Under the pieces are notes generated by a model. The model searched no databases and was not told the origin of the DNA. It worked only from the letters and a program-made list of their open reading frames with translations. Source: Ectocarpus siliculosus (taxonomy: Eukaryota; Sar; Phaeophyceae; Ectocarpales; Ectocarpaceae). From it: a stretch of 32,901 nucleotides of DNA. Positions 1-9,167 of the stretch are shown here, piece by piece; the first letter of the stretch is position 1, and each line of letters begins with the position of its first letter. The stretch is from positions 1,586,636 to 1,619,536 of the forward strand of contig FN649746.1 in assembly GCA_000310025.1 (NCBI GenBank), given 5' to 3'. Both the position numbers and the translations under genes were made by a program.

Positions 1-784
1 CTTCCTCTGGGCGTGCGCTCGGTACGGCTGGTCGACGGGGTGGGTGAGGTGGAAGACGGCCTTGCAGTCCTCCCGGCCCTCCTGACATTCGACGACACGC
101 TTGCGGACGCCGCCGATGGCGAGCGTCGAGACGCCGGTCTCGCTGCCCTGGGCACTCTCCGCCCGCTGGTACTGCACCGCGCCGGAGCGCCTACCAGCCG
201 AGTGTCCGGTAGCCGCCGCCTTACTGTTGCGGGCTGCACGCGAGCAGCAACAAGAGGAGAAAACCGGCACCGGGCAGCTGGTGAAAAAAAAAAAAAAGAG
301 CAGGGTTTTCGTGAACAGGACACTCGTCGCGTGCGTGCGCAGTGGCAGAGCAGGCGCGCGGCCGGCTATAACCGTGAGCGATACAGATCATCGCGGCCAG
401 AGAAACACTTGCCCTTTCTTTGTTTAACTTGTTTTTTTTTGTCGTCTTTCCTGCGATTGCTGCACCCAACACGCCTATTTAGTGGTCGAGCCCAACATAT
501 CCTGCGTGGACCCAGCCGCGCCCGCTCCTCGACACCGCTTTCATAGCAATCCAAAACGTTTGGAGCAGGCAGGGTGGCTTGGCCAAGAAAGCGATGTCGT
601 TCGCAGAGTAGAGTGGAGACCTCCACTCCACGAGCGGCTTCTCGTTCTCCTTCTTCTCGATGTTGGCGTTCTCGGCCGACATCCGGGCGTTCTTCTGCTT
701 CACCTCCTCCGTGCGGCTTTCGTACTCGGCGTTCACCAGCGTGGTGAACTCCTGCTTGAACCTGTCCGCGGCAAGCTGGGCTTC
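1..784 (-). CDS. Partial minus-strand gene, coiled-coil-like exon plus downstream exon (runs off left edge)
   Basis: Two exons are proposed on the minus strand: 784 down to about 621, then 223 down to 1, open at the window edge. The first reads as a highly charged helix (KEAQLAADRF, then NAEYESRTEEVKQKNARM, then NANIEKKENEKPLVEW), typical of a coiled coil. The second contains VQYQRAESAQGSETGVSTL followed by RKRVVECQEGREDCKAVFHL. The joint GAG TGG AG to T AAG is phase 2 and keeps the frame open; the acceptor is a CAG at 226-224, but the donor (GTCTCC) is weak, so the 621 boundary could be wrong. Read on the plus strand the same bases give leucine/valine-rich text typical of an antisense shadow. 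No family recognised. The true start lies upstream of 784 (higher coordinates) and is not fixed; a tiny Met exon ending near 907 on the minus strand would fit in phase but is speculative. Confidence 0.5.
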
Positions 785-845
785 CTTGCGTTTTCGCCTT
801 GTTCGATGACGCACGATACGGTTCCCGGTTGACCCTACGTGCAGA

Positions 846-1396
846 ATGCGCTACTTGTACGGCTCCCCTATGCCAAACGTCGGCGCCGCAAACTTAGAGC
901 AGCACCTAAGGAACAGGCACAGAGGCGTCGGAGCCCTCCTCGGCTCTGAGATGGCGCCGGGCATGCTGGCGGTGAGTGCGCGGCCGCACCAAGTAACGAC
1001 CGTTGTTTTTCTTCCGCTAAAGATGGGGTCTACGTAGCTGTTGTGTATCTGCGCGCGCGGAGAGAGGGATACCTCGCGGTGCGGTGGGCATCGATCGGTC
1101 CATCCAGCAGGGTTGGTCGCTTGCTTGCGCCTGAAGCGGGATTTTGTTGTTGTTGTTGTTGTTGTTGTGGTCCATTCGAGTGTTTGACTGACGCGCACAC
1201 TTGTCCGTCCCTACATGTTCTGCTGCATAGTCCCATATTTCTCCGCCCTCCTCCGCGCCTCTGCTTGCAACCGCTGACCGACGAGCAGGCCATCCAGCTC
1301 GCCGGTGGCTGGGCCGACAAGTCCAAGCACCGCCTGTCGACGGGCGCACACGGCACCACCCGCAAGACCGGCTCCGCGAGGAACGACGTCATGTAG
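846..1396 (+). CDS. Small two-exon protein or 3' end of a plus-strand gene, unknown function
   Basis: Exon 846-984 begins with ATG (MRYLYGSPMPNVGAANLEQH) and ends at a good donor, GCG|GTGAGT. The intron ends in a pyrimidine-rich stretch and an AG before GCC ATC CAG near 1309; both junctions are phase 0. The last exon reads AIQLAGGWADKSKHRLSTGA and stops at TAG 1394-1396 after a Lys/Arg-rich tail. The joined product would be about 75 residues. The bases before 846 also resemble a splice acceptor (CCCTACGTGCAG), so the ATG may be internal to a longer gene. The intron carries a (GTT)n tract at about 1144-1168. No family recognised. It lies head to head with the minus-strand gene at the left edge. 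Confidence 0.42.
1144..1168. repeat. (GTT)n microsatellite in an intron
   Basis: About eight perfect copies of a TTG/GTT unit lie within the intron of the small plus-strand gene. Antisense reading gives an Asn or Gln run that is not coding. Confidence 0.9.
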
Positions 1397-1399
1397 ACG

Positions 1400-2500
1400 T
1401 AATCCTGTCCTGCTCTGTTGATCGCCTGGGATTTCCACATTATTCTCAATACATCCACAAAAAAGCACAGATTCACCAACTTTGTACGAGCTCTCTACTG
1501 GTACCCGCTACAACATGCAGTAGTGAATGCTCATGGCCGTACATGCCGTACACTGACCTCGCATCGCTACAAAACTGAGACGGAGCGCACCCGGTATCAC
1601 CACAGACCAGGCTAGCACATCACCAAGCTCGAAGCGCCGTGAGATATTCGGCGAAAGGTCATAGAGGGTGCGCGGCATCCTGCGACGTGTGTTCTTAGAA
1701 GCACTGTTTTTTACTCAATGTGACGTACGGGAGATCATGACCCGCAAGTGAACACTCGCTCGCCCTCCTTGCAACTCCGAAGATCATTGTGCCCACACGC
1801 AACGAACATGCCACGGTGAGCGGTAGACTACCTACTATTATGCGAAGATCGTGTGGCTCTTGGTTTGAGCGCAAGTCACTACATTCGTTCGCCCATGTAT
1901 GTGAGAGCTGGTGTGCAGATCTTTTGCTGGGCAGATACTACAAGTGAATGTTCTTAACTGCCTCTTCTTTCTTTAACTGCTACAGTGACGTTTTCTTTTC
2001 TACCGTTTCTTACTTGAAGTGAAGATTCCGGAGGCAGGGTACGAATGAAATTTGTCCGAACGAGGGCTGTGGTGAGCGTGTGGCTAAAATGTTCTTTTAG
2101 CACTTGTGTCGGAAGACTAGTGAATACGCATTCAAGGTATGTCGTTCCAAACACTGACAACCGCTGTACTTGAACAAGAAAAGAGTACGAAGACTGATAC
2201 ATACTTCGACAAGACACAGACATCCACACCTACCGGACACATTGGCGGGTGGCGCGGCGAAGACGGGATCCAACGTAAATATACAGCACGAGTAGGGTTC
2301 CTGTCCACAGCAGCAGGAGTAGGAGAGTCGAGCAAGCATTTGGGCGGAGGGGGAAAGCGCTGTTCAGCATTATTAAGAGAAGTTGCAGCAGCATTCAACG
2401 GAAGTGGCAGCGTGATGATTCGTTGTACGCATAGACTACATACACAGGGAACCGGTCGCGTTAGACGGCGCACAATCAACCCCCCAAAAAAAACTGGGAA
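1400..2500. other. Intergenic stretch with no supported gene
   Basis: No open frame here has a convincing combination of start, splice signals and amino-acid composition. It presumably holds the 3' UTR of the small plus-strand gene near 1400-1620 and intergenic DNA after that. A poly-C/poly-A junction (CCCCCCAAAAAAA type) at about 2479-2493 immediately precedes the inverted duplication. Confidence 0.6.
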
Positions 2501-2504
2501 AAAA

Positions 2505-2945
2505 CGGAAGAGCAGCAGTTGAGCGTTTGGAGAGAGCACAAACGCGCGTACCTTGATCTACGCACCATTTTCGTGGAGTGCTGCAGACAAACGGTTGGTA
2601 CGTTCCCTGGCTCTTTGTTGTCGAATCTGCAGGAGATGTCTTGCCTTGTGGGAGCCGCTTCCCTCGTCGACAGTTTGCGCCGTTTCTCGGGGACCACAAC
2701 CGAGGTTCTCAACAACCGGGGTGGGAAGGCGCTCTCGCCGGGATCCGGGAGAAGGCACGGCTGGCCCTGTCCGAACGCGTCCAGCGTTCGGGGTTTCGAC
2801 TCGAGCCGCGGACAAGCTCAACATCCAGACAGTCGAGGGAGGACTCGTGGCGACAACCTTCATGTCGTTCGCCGTCAAGAAGCTGGTGAGGACAAGGGAA
2901 CGCGTTTCGGGTCCGTTTAATGCCTTTTGTTTGCTCGAGAGTGCA
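2505..2945 (+). repeat. Left arm of a ~430 bp inverted duplication
   Basis: This arm matches the reverse complement of about 3268-3705 with many scattered substitutions. Shared blocks run in order: CGTTTGGAGAGAGCACA, TACCTTGATCTACGCA, TTTTCGTGGAGTGCT, AACAACCGGGGTGGGAAGGC, AGGGAACGCGTTTCGGGTC and TTTGCTCGAGA. The arms face each other across roughly 320 bp of unrelated sequence. Because the shared block contains an exon with flanking splice sites, it is a duplicated gene fragment rather than a simple terminal inverted repeat. Confidence 0.85.
2633..2885 (+). pseudogene. Frameshifted copy of a duplicated exon (left arm)
   Basis: The stretch is bounded by TCTGCAG| and CTG|GTGAGG, the same boundaries as the exon in the right arm. 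It is 253 bases instead of 252. The first two thirds read in one frame (SLVDSLRRFSGTTTEVLNNR, then GGKALSPGSGRR) and the last third in another (KLNIQTVEGG, then TFMSFAVKKL). The shift is explained by one extra base at CGGACAAGCTC, where the other copy has CGGAAAGCTC. The left arm is therefore most simply a pseudo-exon. No protein family recognised. Confidence 0.6.
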
Positions 2946-3267
2946 TCGATATTTGCGCGCTCTTGAAAAGTCAGGTACTGTACAGCAAACACCGTCGTTG
3001 CTTCGTGCAAAAAGGATCTGTATACATACGTTAGGCGGAAACGTTCCAGATAGAGTAGTTCGGGCTAAACAAGTATACGTTGCTCTAGCGGGGGCACTCC
3101 AGCTACAGCATCCCGTGTAGGGTGTGAGCCGATACACGACACGAACAACCCGCCCCCCCGTCGTGCCCTATTCAACAGTTTTACAGCTCCGTGCTAAGCG
3201 AGACAACCCCTGAACCCCATAAGGCGCGGGGGGGGCGGGGGGGGGGGGGACCGGTCTCGACTATATA

Positions 3268-3705
3268 GTCTCGAGCAAACAACAACGAAAAGCGACCCGA
3301 AACGCGTTCCCTTGTGCTCACCACCTTCTTGACGGAGAACGACATGACCGCGGTCTCCACGAGTCCTCCGTCGACTGTCTGGATGCTGAGCTTTCCGCGG
3401 CTCGAGTCGAAAACCCGAACGCTCGACGTGATCTGACAGGGCCAGCTGTACCTTCTCCCGGATCCCGGCGAGAGCGCCTTCCCACCCCGGTTGTTGAGAA
3501 CCACGGTGATGGTCCCCGAGAAACGGCGCAAACTGCCGACGAGGGAAGCGGTTTCCTCAAGGCGAGATGTCTCCTGCATTCGACAACGAAGATCCAGGGA
3601 ATGTACCAACCGCTTTTGTTTGTAGCACTCCACGAAAATGATGCGTAGATCAAGGTACGTGCGTGTGTGCTCTCTCCAAACGTTCAACTGTTGCTGCTCT
3701 CTGCG
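3268..3705 (-). repeat. Right arm of the inverted duplication
   Basis: This is the reverse-complement partner of about 2505-2945. The minus-strand order of matched blocks is the same as on the plus strand of the left arm, ending with TTTGCTCGAGAC near 3268. Differences are spread evenly along the arm, including an AAGCGG insertion and several transitions, which suggests an old duplication. A poly-G/poly-C tract (about 3229-3250) lies just inside this arm. Confidence 0.85.
3322..3573 (-). CDS. Intact 84-codon exon of an unknown gene (right arm copy)
   Basis: Minus-strand exon bounded by GAATGCAG|GAG and GTG|GTGAGC, phase 0 at both ends and open throughout. It reads ETSRLEETASLVGSLRRF, then SGTITVVLNNRGGKALSPGS, then SSVRVFDSSRGKLSIQTVDG, then GLVETAVMSFSVKKV. 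The alternation of hydrophobic and polar residues suggests a beta-rich fold, but no family is recognised. Flanking exons were not found by eye, so this may be an isolated duplicated exon and not a living gene. Its sister in the left arm has a one-base insertion, so this copy looks closer to the ancestral reading frame. Confidence 0.4.
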
Positions 3706-3719
3706 TTCTTGGTTCGCTT

Positions 3720-5080
3720 GTTTGTCAACGCGTTTCAGGCAGTAGCATCACGCGAACACATTACTCAGTGGGTGGGGAGATCAGCCTTGCATGGCTATCG
3801 CGTGAAGCAAAACCAAACATTAATTCTGTGGTAGAGCCCTTCAAAGCGGCGGACGTTATGTGGTGTCTTCTTGTGCTCCAGATACATTGTAGCGCTTTCG
3901 ATTCGGGAAGAAGCAGGAACCCCACGAGTTTGTCGCCGTATGCGTAGATGGACCAAACTGCTGGGAATTATTTTGTTCTGTGTATACCGTTTGTTGCGTC
4001 AACACGAGGTCACGAAAAATGTCGGGAGGTATGCATGCGCTGTGTATAAAAAACGGCCCTGGCCAGCAGACAGACATGATGATTCGCTTGAGAGCACGGA
4101 AGGCTACCGAGTACGTGAGCACGCGCCGAAAGGGACACAGAAGCGCTGGCAAGCCTAGGTGGCCACAAGGTAGGGTTAGATTTGCGCCATCTCTTGTCCA
4201 ATAAATCTGATGAATTTTCGACGAGCTACGTATGCTATACCCACGACCCACGACACAACAAACAACAAACAGCGTCAACCGCCTTTCTTTGTATTACTTG
4301 CCAATAATGGAGAGAATAGCTTGCATTTGGCACAGCTCCGTCCGCCTCGTGCCCTTCGTGGCGTATGTAGCGCCCGACCGAAAAGCGAATGATCACGTGG
4401 CCGCTTGCTCTCTCCCAAACGCTGCTTTGACGGCCGAGTACAAGACCGACACAGATTTTTGCTGCCAATCCTCAACGCTGTGCTGTTCTATGCGTGTACA
4501 TGAGACTACTGTAAGTGCACATAGAAGTTGAGTTATACAATGTGTAGTCTACGTACCCATACCGGCACCGAATCCACAGTACATAAGAGGGTCTGCTTGT
4601 ATCACCTGTGCCTCATTTGTTCGTCGTCGTGGTTGGTCTCGAGCCGGATATGGTGTTGGATGGTGTCGGGAGCAATCAAATAGGTTGCGCTGGTTCTTTT
4701 AGTCCGGATCATGGAGTTGACCCGACAACGGTTCTGTCGGCTGTGACAAATGCATCGTTGAAACGTTGAAACGATTTTTTGGGGATCTGACTTGGATCTG
4801 ATGCCAAGTTGAAGCGGAACGGTACTTCTTATTTTCTTTGCAAACAATAATTGACACACCGGGTGTCGCAGATAGCATTACCGATAGATTCAAGGAACGA
4901 TGAGACCGTGCGCGGCAGTGCTTGCTCTGTGATCACTACATAGTGGAAGATGACTTGGAAAGTCGTGCAATATGTACATACGGACACCAGCGAGAGACAT
5001 GAGATACCCCCCCCATCCCCGCCATTCAACATTTTTTTCATGCACATCCCCTACCTACCCCTGCCCGTTCCATGGTTGCC
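3720..5080. other. Intergenic stretch with no supported gene
   Basis: Frames here are short, overlap on both strands and lack paired splice signals. No repeat or RNA gene was recognised beyond short poly-C and poly-T runs at about 5007-5038. Confidence 0.55.
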
Positions 5081-5091
5081 CTTCTCTGCAG

Positions 5092-5230
5092 TTCGTGTTG
5101 CCCCTGCCGAAGCTTGCTTGACTTGGGCCACGCTCGGCAGTGCGTGGTGTTACGCACTCGTCACGTACCACCGGCGTTCAAAGGATCTCGGCGATGGACC
5201 AACTTGAGCGTGGCCAGCAAGACCAGCCAG
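5092..5230 (+). CDS. Possible orphan exon, unknown product
   Basis: A pyrimidine-rich acceptor (CCCTTCTCTGCAG|) at about 5091 opens a frame that reads CVVLRTRHVPPAFKGSRRW and then TNLSVASKTSQ before CAG|GTAGCG near 5230. The composition is protein-like, but no partner exons in matching phase were found and no homologue is recognised. The same bases are open in another frame from about 5140 to 5718, with cysteine- and serine-rich text that looks non-coding. Confidence 0.2.
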
Positions 5231-5719
5231 GTAGCGAGTCAGTGGGGACCTTCAGCAGTTGTGAGAAAAACCGGCTGACAGCAGCTGACAGATCGTCGTA
5301 TTTGGCTTTTGTTCCGTTTAGGGGGACCGCGTCGCTGCCAGCTTGCTTCTACGCAGCGATGAAGATATGCCCCGTGTTTCTATCTGGCCTACCCATGTAT
5401 GGCCATGGGCATGGCTCTGGCTCTGGCTCTCCGTGTCCACGTCTCTCTTGGTGGTGGTGTTCTGTAGGACAGCTGCTGTTGTGTGCTTGTAGCAACTTTT
5501 CGAAAGGTCCCAGGAAAGCTATTTTGGTTCCCTTCTGTCATGTGCACACGTCAACCTTCTCTGCGTGTGACTCGCACCCCTCTGCTGCGTCTACTGTCCT
5601 TGGTGTACAGCGGCCCGTGCGTACCACGGTGGTATTTTCGCCGAGAAGGTGCACTGCTGCATTTGTGTGTATGGACTTAACGACCGCCATCAGATTCTCT
5701 CCCCCAGCCCTAGCGTAGT

Positions 5720-6740
5720 ATAATACCTGGGAAACGGCCGCTATTATTTCTGTATGGAAGAATGTATGAAGGCGACCCTTTTGCAGGGGCGGCTGGGCAG
5801 CGGAGATGCTTGTGGGGCTTCCACCCTTCGTCTCACGAGGCCCAAACCGCAAACGAAAATGTGCTTGCCGGTGTCGTTGTAGCTTGTTGTGTGTGCAGTG
5901 CTTCTGCTCTTGTAGAGGTTAGATTCCAGATCGACACGTGGGTATACGTGGATCAATGCCAATTAGACTAAATATTTACTGCGGTAGACCAACTGCTGTA
6001 ATGTCTGATCCTCAACAGCAGTCGCCCGGTGACTGTAGCTTGCTGCTGTCTGTTGTCCAACAGGAACCCCTCTCGTTCGTGGGAATTGGTGCACCTGTCA
6101 GTAATGAGTTGATTTCTTAGCAGGATTCCTATGTCTCCCAGGATTGTGCACACAACAACGTGAGAAGAAGGTTGCTGGGTGACCTTGAGCGAATCTTTTG
6201 TATGAAAAAACACGTACCACAGACAGGGACACAACAGCAGTGGCACATTTTGGGCCAGCTGCCAGCGGCTTGCGAGCACGCCGACTGCATGCGAAATCAC
6301 TCGCCGCAAATGTATTAGGGGGGTGATCCCGTGCCGCCTATTTTAGTTTACCCGCTTATGTACAAGGCGTTGCAAACGATCTAGCTACGTACACGTGTGG
6401 CCAGGACCGGCACCGGCAGACAAAATACTGTTGCTGCTGCGGGAAACGGTTCGTGCGTGGTCCGAACGTGCAGCTGACGTGCTGTGCGAACTCCAGCAAT
6501 CATCCGAGGCTCCACACACCATTCGATGCCAAGAGCTCAGCAATTACTAGTGTACCATGGTAGGCACGAAGACCCGGACAACAAGCTACCGAAGAATGCA
6601 ACCAATCGATTCGCTCTCCAAGTTTAACTGCAATTATTTGTTGCAACGATGCTACTCGGGAATGCCTGTTGCGAGTTGCGAAGGATCAGCTGACTACAGC
6701 GCGCGCCCTGTTTTTGTTTTTGTTTTCCTAATATGACCCG
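5720..6740. other. Intergenic stretch, nothing recognised
   Basis: No frame longer than about 115 codons is present and none has splice support. The AT content rises toward 6600-6950. No RNA gene or long repeat was seen until the direct repeat that starts near 6747. Confidence 0.5.
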
Positions 6741-6746
6741 CGACGA

Positions 6747-6836
6747 ATCCATCTCTATCTATAGAAAGAAAAGAGTCTAAGATAGATAAGCAATGAAGCG
6801 TCAGCGAAGGCTACCTGTATTTCCACGATTTCCCGA
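6747..6836 (+). repeat. Direct repeat copy A (~90 bp)
   Basis: Matches copy B at about 7147-7238. The shared elements, in order, are AATCCATCT, the GAGTCTAAGATA block, GCGTCAGCG, AGGCTACC and TGTATTTCCACGATTTCCCG. Similarity may extend upstream through CAATATGA/CTAATATGA. The role is unknown; the pair could be remnants of a short mobile element or of its ends. Confidence 0.75.
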
Positions 6837-7146
6837 GCTGCACACAGCCGTATCTCCCCTGTGGTTAACACAGCCTCAACAAGACAGTTTTTTAGCCATC
6901 TTGTGCATCTCTCTGTATTTTATGCTGGGATAATTAATAGGAAAACTAGATACACACACAGAAAGAAGGTGTAGAAGGAAGGTGTTGGGTAGTTGGTTCG
7001 TCGGGTGTGCTGGTGGTGGCACCCTAAAGAAAAGCACAGCACACACGGTAAGACAATTATTTACTCCCTGCTTTTCGCGCGTTGATCCCTGGCTGCCGGT
7101 GCGTGGTTGTTTTGTTCTCTCAATATGATGCGAAGTCCTGACAATC

Positions 7147-7238
7147 GAATCCATCTATCTAAAAATGAGTCTAAGATAAGAGTAGCAAGGAATCCATAGC
7201 GTCAGCGGAGGCTACCCTGTATTTCCACGATTTCCCGT
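7147..7238 (+). repeat. Direct repeat copy B (~90 bp)
   Basis: Second copy of the repeat at 6747-6836, in the same orientation and about 400 bp downstream, with small indels such as an extra GGAATCCATA segment. The block TGTATTTCCACGATTTCCCG is identical in both. Confidence 0.75.
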
Positions 7239-7519
7239 TTGGTCTTGTTTTTTTTTCGCGGTAATTAACCTCCGAAACGCGTACCCTAACATAACGCGTA
7301 TAACTACAAAATGATGCATTGGCAAGCGATCCCTGCGGAGTTGGTTCATGAGAACACGGTATATGACGGGGTGATGCGTTGGTACTAATAACGGGCATGG
7401 TGGTAGCTTCAGTAGTCATACGCCTTGCTCGGCCAAAACTTGTTTGAGCTGGTCTCCTAGGGGGACAGCTTGTTTCGGGGGGGCGGCTAACTGCTGTACA
7501 AAAGCATTTCAACGCCAAC

Positions 7520-7911
7520 ATCCCGCCAGGAGCAACTGGCTGCAACAGCTGGCTTCCATCTCGCGGCTGGTGGCGTTCCAAAGGTTGACCAGCCTATGAC
7601 GTTTTACGAGGCATCGTCCAAGCTCAAAAACATCCAAACGCAGCTGACATGCCTCGACTCGAAGGGCGCAGCGAACCACACCGAAACCAAAAATATCAAA
7701 TCTGTTGGATTACCGGGCGTGGCACGACGCAAGATATCACGCCCCCTTGGGCCGATTTGCAAAGCTAGACGACTCAGCAACATCGGTGGCGGCGCCGAAA
7801 GAGGCGGTGTTGGAAAAAATTTCGGGGAGAGCATTTCGAAAACTGGTCTCTGAGATCCTCGGGATTTCTCTCGGTCGGAGGGCAATCGGCCTTTTGAGAA
7901 TTGATGCATGA
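7520..7911 (+). pseudogene. Possible decayed ORF, unknown protein
   Basis: One frame reads RQEQLAATAGFHLAAGG, then MTFYEASSKLKNIQTQLTCL and on to TETKNIKSV. After about 7705 the protein-like text continues in another frame as DYRAWHDARYHAPLGRFAKL, then EKISGRAFRKLVSEILGI and RRAIGLLRIDA, ending at TGA near 7911. This is the pattern expected of a coding region split by one frameshift or a short intron. No family is recognised; a transposable-element origin would be unsurprising, given the direct repeats just upstream. Confidence 0.3.
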
Positions 7912-9150
7912 TGTGTGTGGTATCTTACGCAATCTACGGTACAACAGCAGTCATGACGTCATACACCGCTGTGGCAATCGGTGCGACCAGTCCGTCGGGC
8001 GTTTAGATAGCATCTTGTTACCCTGGTTGGGATGGCGTGTGACCCTCGATGGAGGTTCGTGGTTCGTGTACCTTTTCCTCGTACGGGGAGGGGGGGTACA
8101 ACTATATATATATATTGCCAGCACTTGACACTTGGCAGAAAGAAAGAATTTGAGCCTTATGAAAACTCAAAATCTAAGGTTTTGAGGACCATCTGTGAGC
8201 TCGGTCGAGAACCCCTGCACTAAAACCTAGCAACTGTTTTATATCGTCCAAAGGAGCTACAGTAAGAAACCCAGCCTCGGCTAAACCTTGAGGCCCTTAA
8301 CCCTCCTAGTACGCAGTCCCTACGCGAAAAAAACATCCCAACAAAAGATGTCATTGGCCGAGGGGCTACAGTCCCTCCAAAGAAATCGGAGACAAAGGGT
8401 GACTTGGCCTCAGTGTTCCCAAAACACGTCGAGGCACTGCTGTTCATACTAAAGCCAAGTCAGCCTTTGTACAGCCGTTTTACCACCCAGGGATGACGCG
8501 GCTTGGGACGATATGTACAGCAAGAGTCAGAGGCCGAGGAGAGGTATCACATAGCGTACCACTTCAGCCAAGCATAACAGACCAAGGGTTTTGACGTCCG
8601 TTGCACACAACGGAGCCTAGGGCGACTACGGTGCGGTAAACAGACATTTTGAGTGCCGTGTCCCCAAAGTTTCCCCATATGAGCGTCCAGGACTAAGAGG
8701 GCTAAGCTAGCTGTACTGCAGAACAGTTGAGGACAGCAGTATCGGTGCGTCTGCGACAACAAAACAGCAACCAGTGGGAAGAATACGATTTTATCCGAAT
8801 GCTCCCCTTCTCTGGATTGATGCGTCTGTGTCATCCATCCCGCACTCTGTTCCGGGAGGCTGTTCGGCGAACTGCTGCTGTGTTGAGCTACACGGTTCGA
8901 AGCACGATGCCTCACTTCTAACATTCTATAGTTGCCCTGCAGTAAGGCTCTTTGATTCGTACCAGGTATTTGTTTTGCATCATCTTGTCGAGCTTGGAAC
9001 TAGCCCTTCTCTGTAGCGTCCCCCGTAGATGCTTCCACGCCCACGTTATTTTCTGTCTGCTGTGTTCTTCTCGGCCGCCATACTTACTATAGTTTTGTTG
9101 TTTCGGTTTTATTTTCGTTTTTGTCTCGTGTGTGCTTGAATCGTTTCCTT
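7912..9150. other. Intergenic or upstream region of the central gene
   Basis: No convincing gene is present. About 8130-8720 has scattered stops in every frame. A plus-strand frame at 8727-8921 (QQNSNQWEEYDFIRMLPFSG) is somewhat protein-like but unsupported. The last 100 bases before 9157 are strongly pyrimidine-rich and end in TTCCTTCGCCAG|GCGG, a plausible splice acceptor, so the central gene may have an untranslated first exon upstream. Confidence 0.45.
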
Positions 9151-9167
9151 CGCCAGGCGGGTCAGCG

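Noticed and set aside
5140-5718. 192-codon open frame on the plus strand
   Set aside because: Rich in Cys, Ser and Trp with many short hydrophobic runs, no splice support and no recognisable motif; composition looks like chance reading of non-coding DNA.
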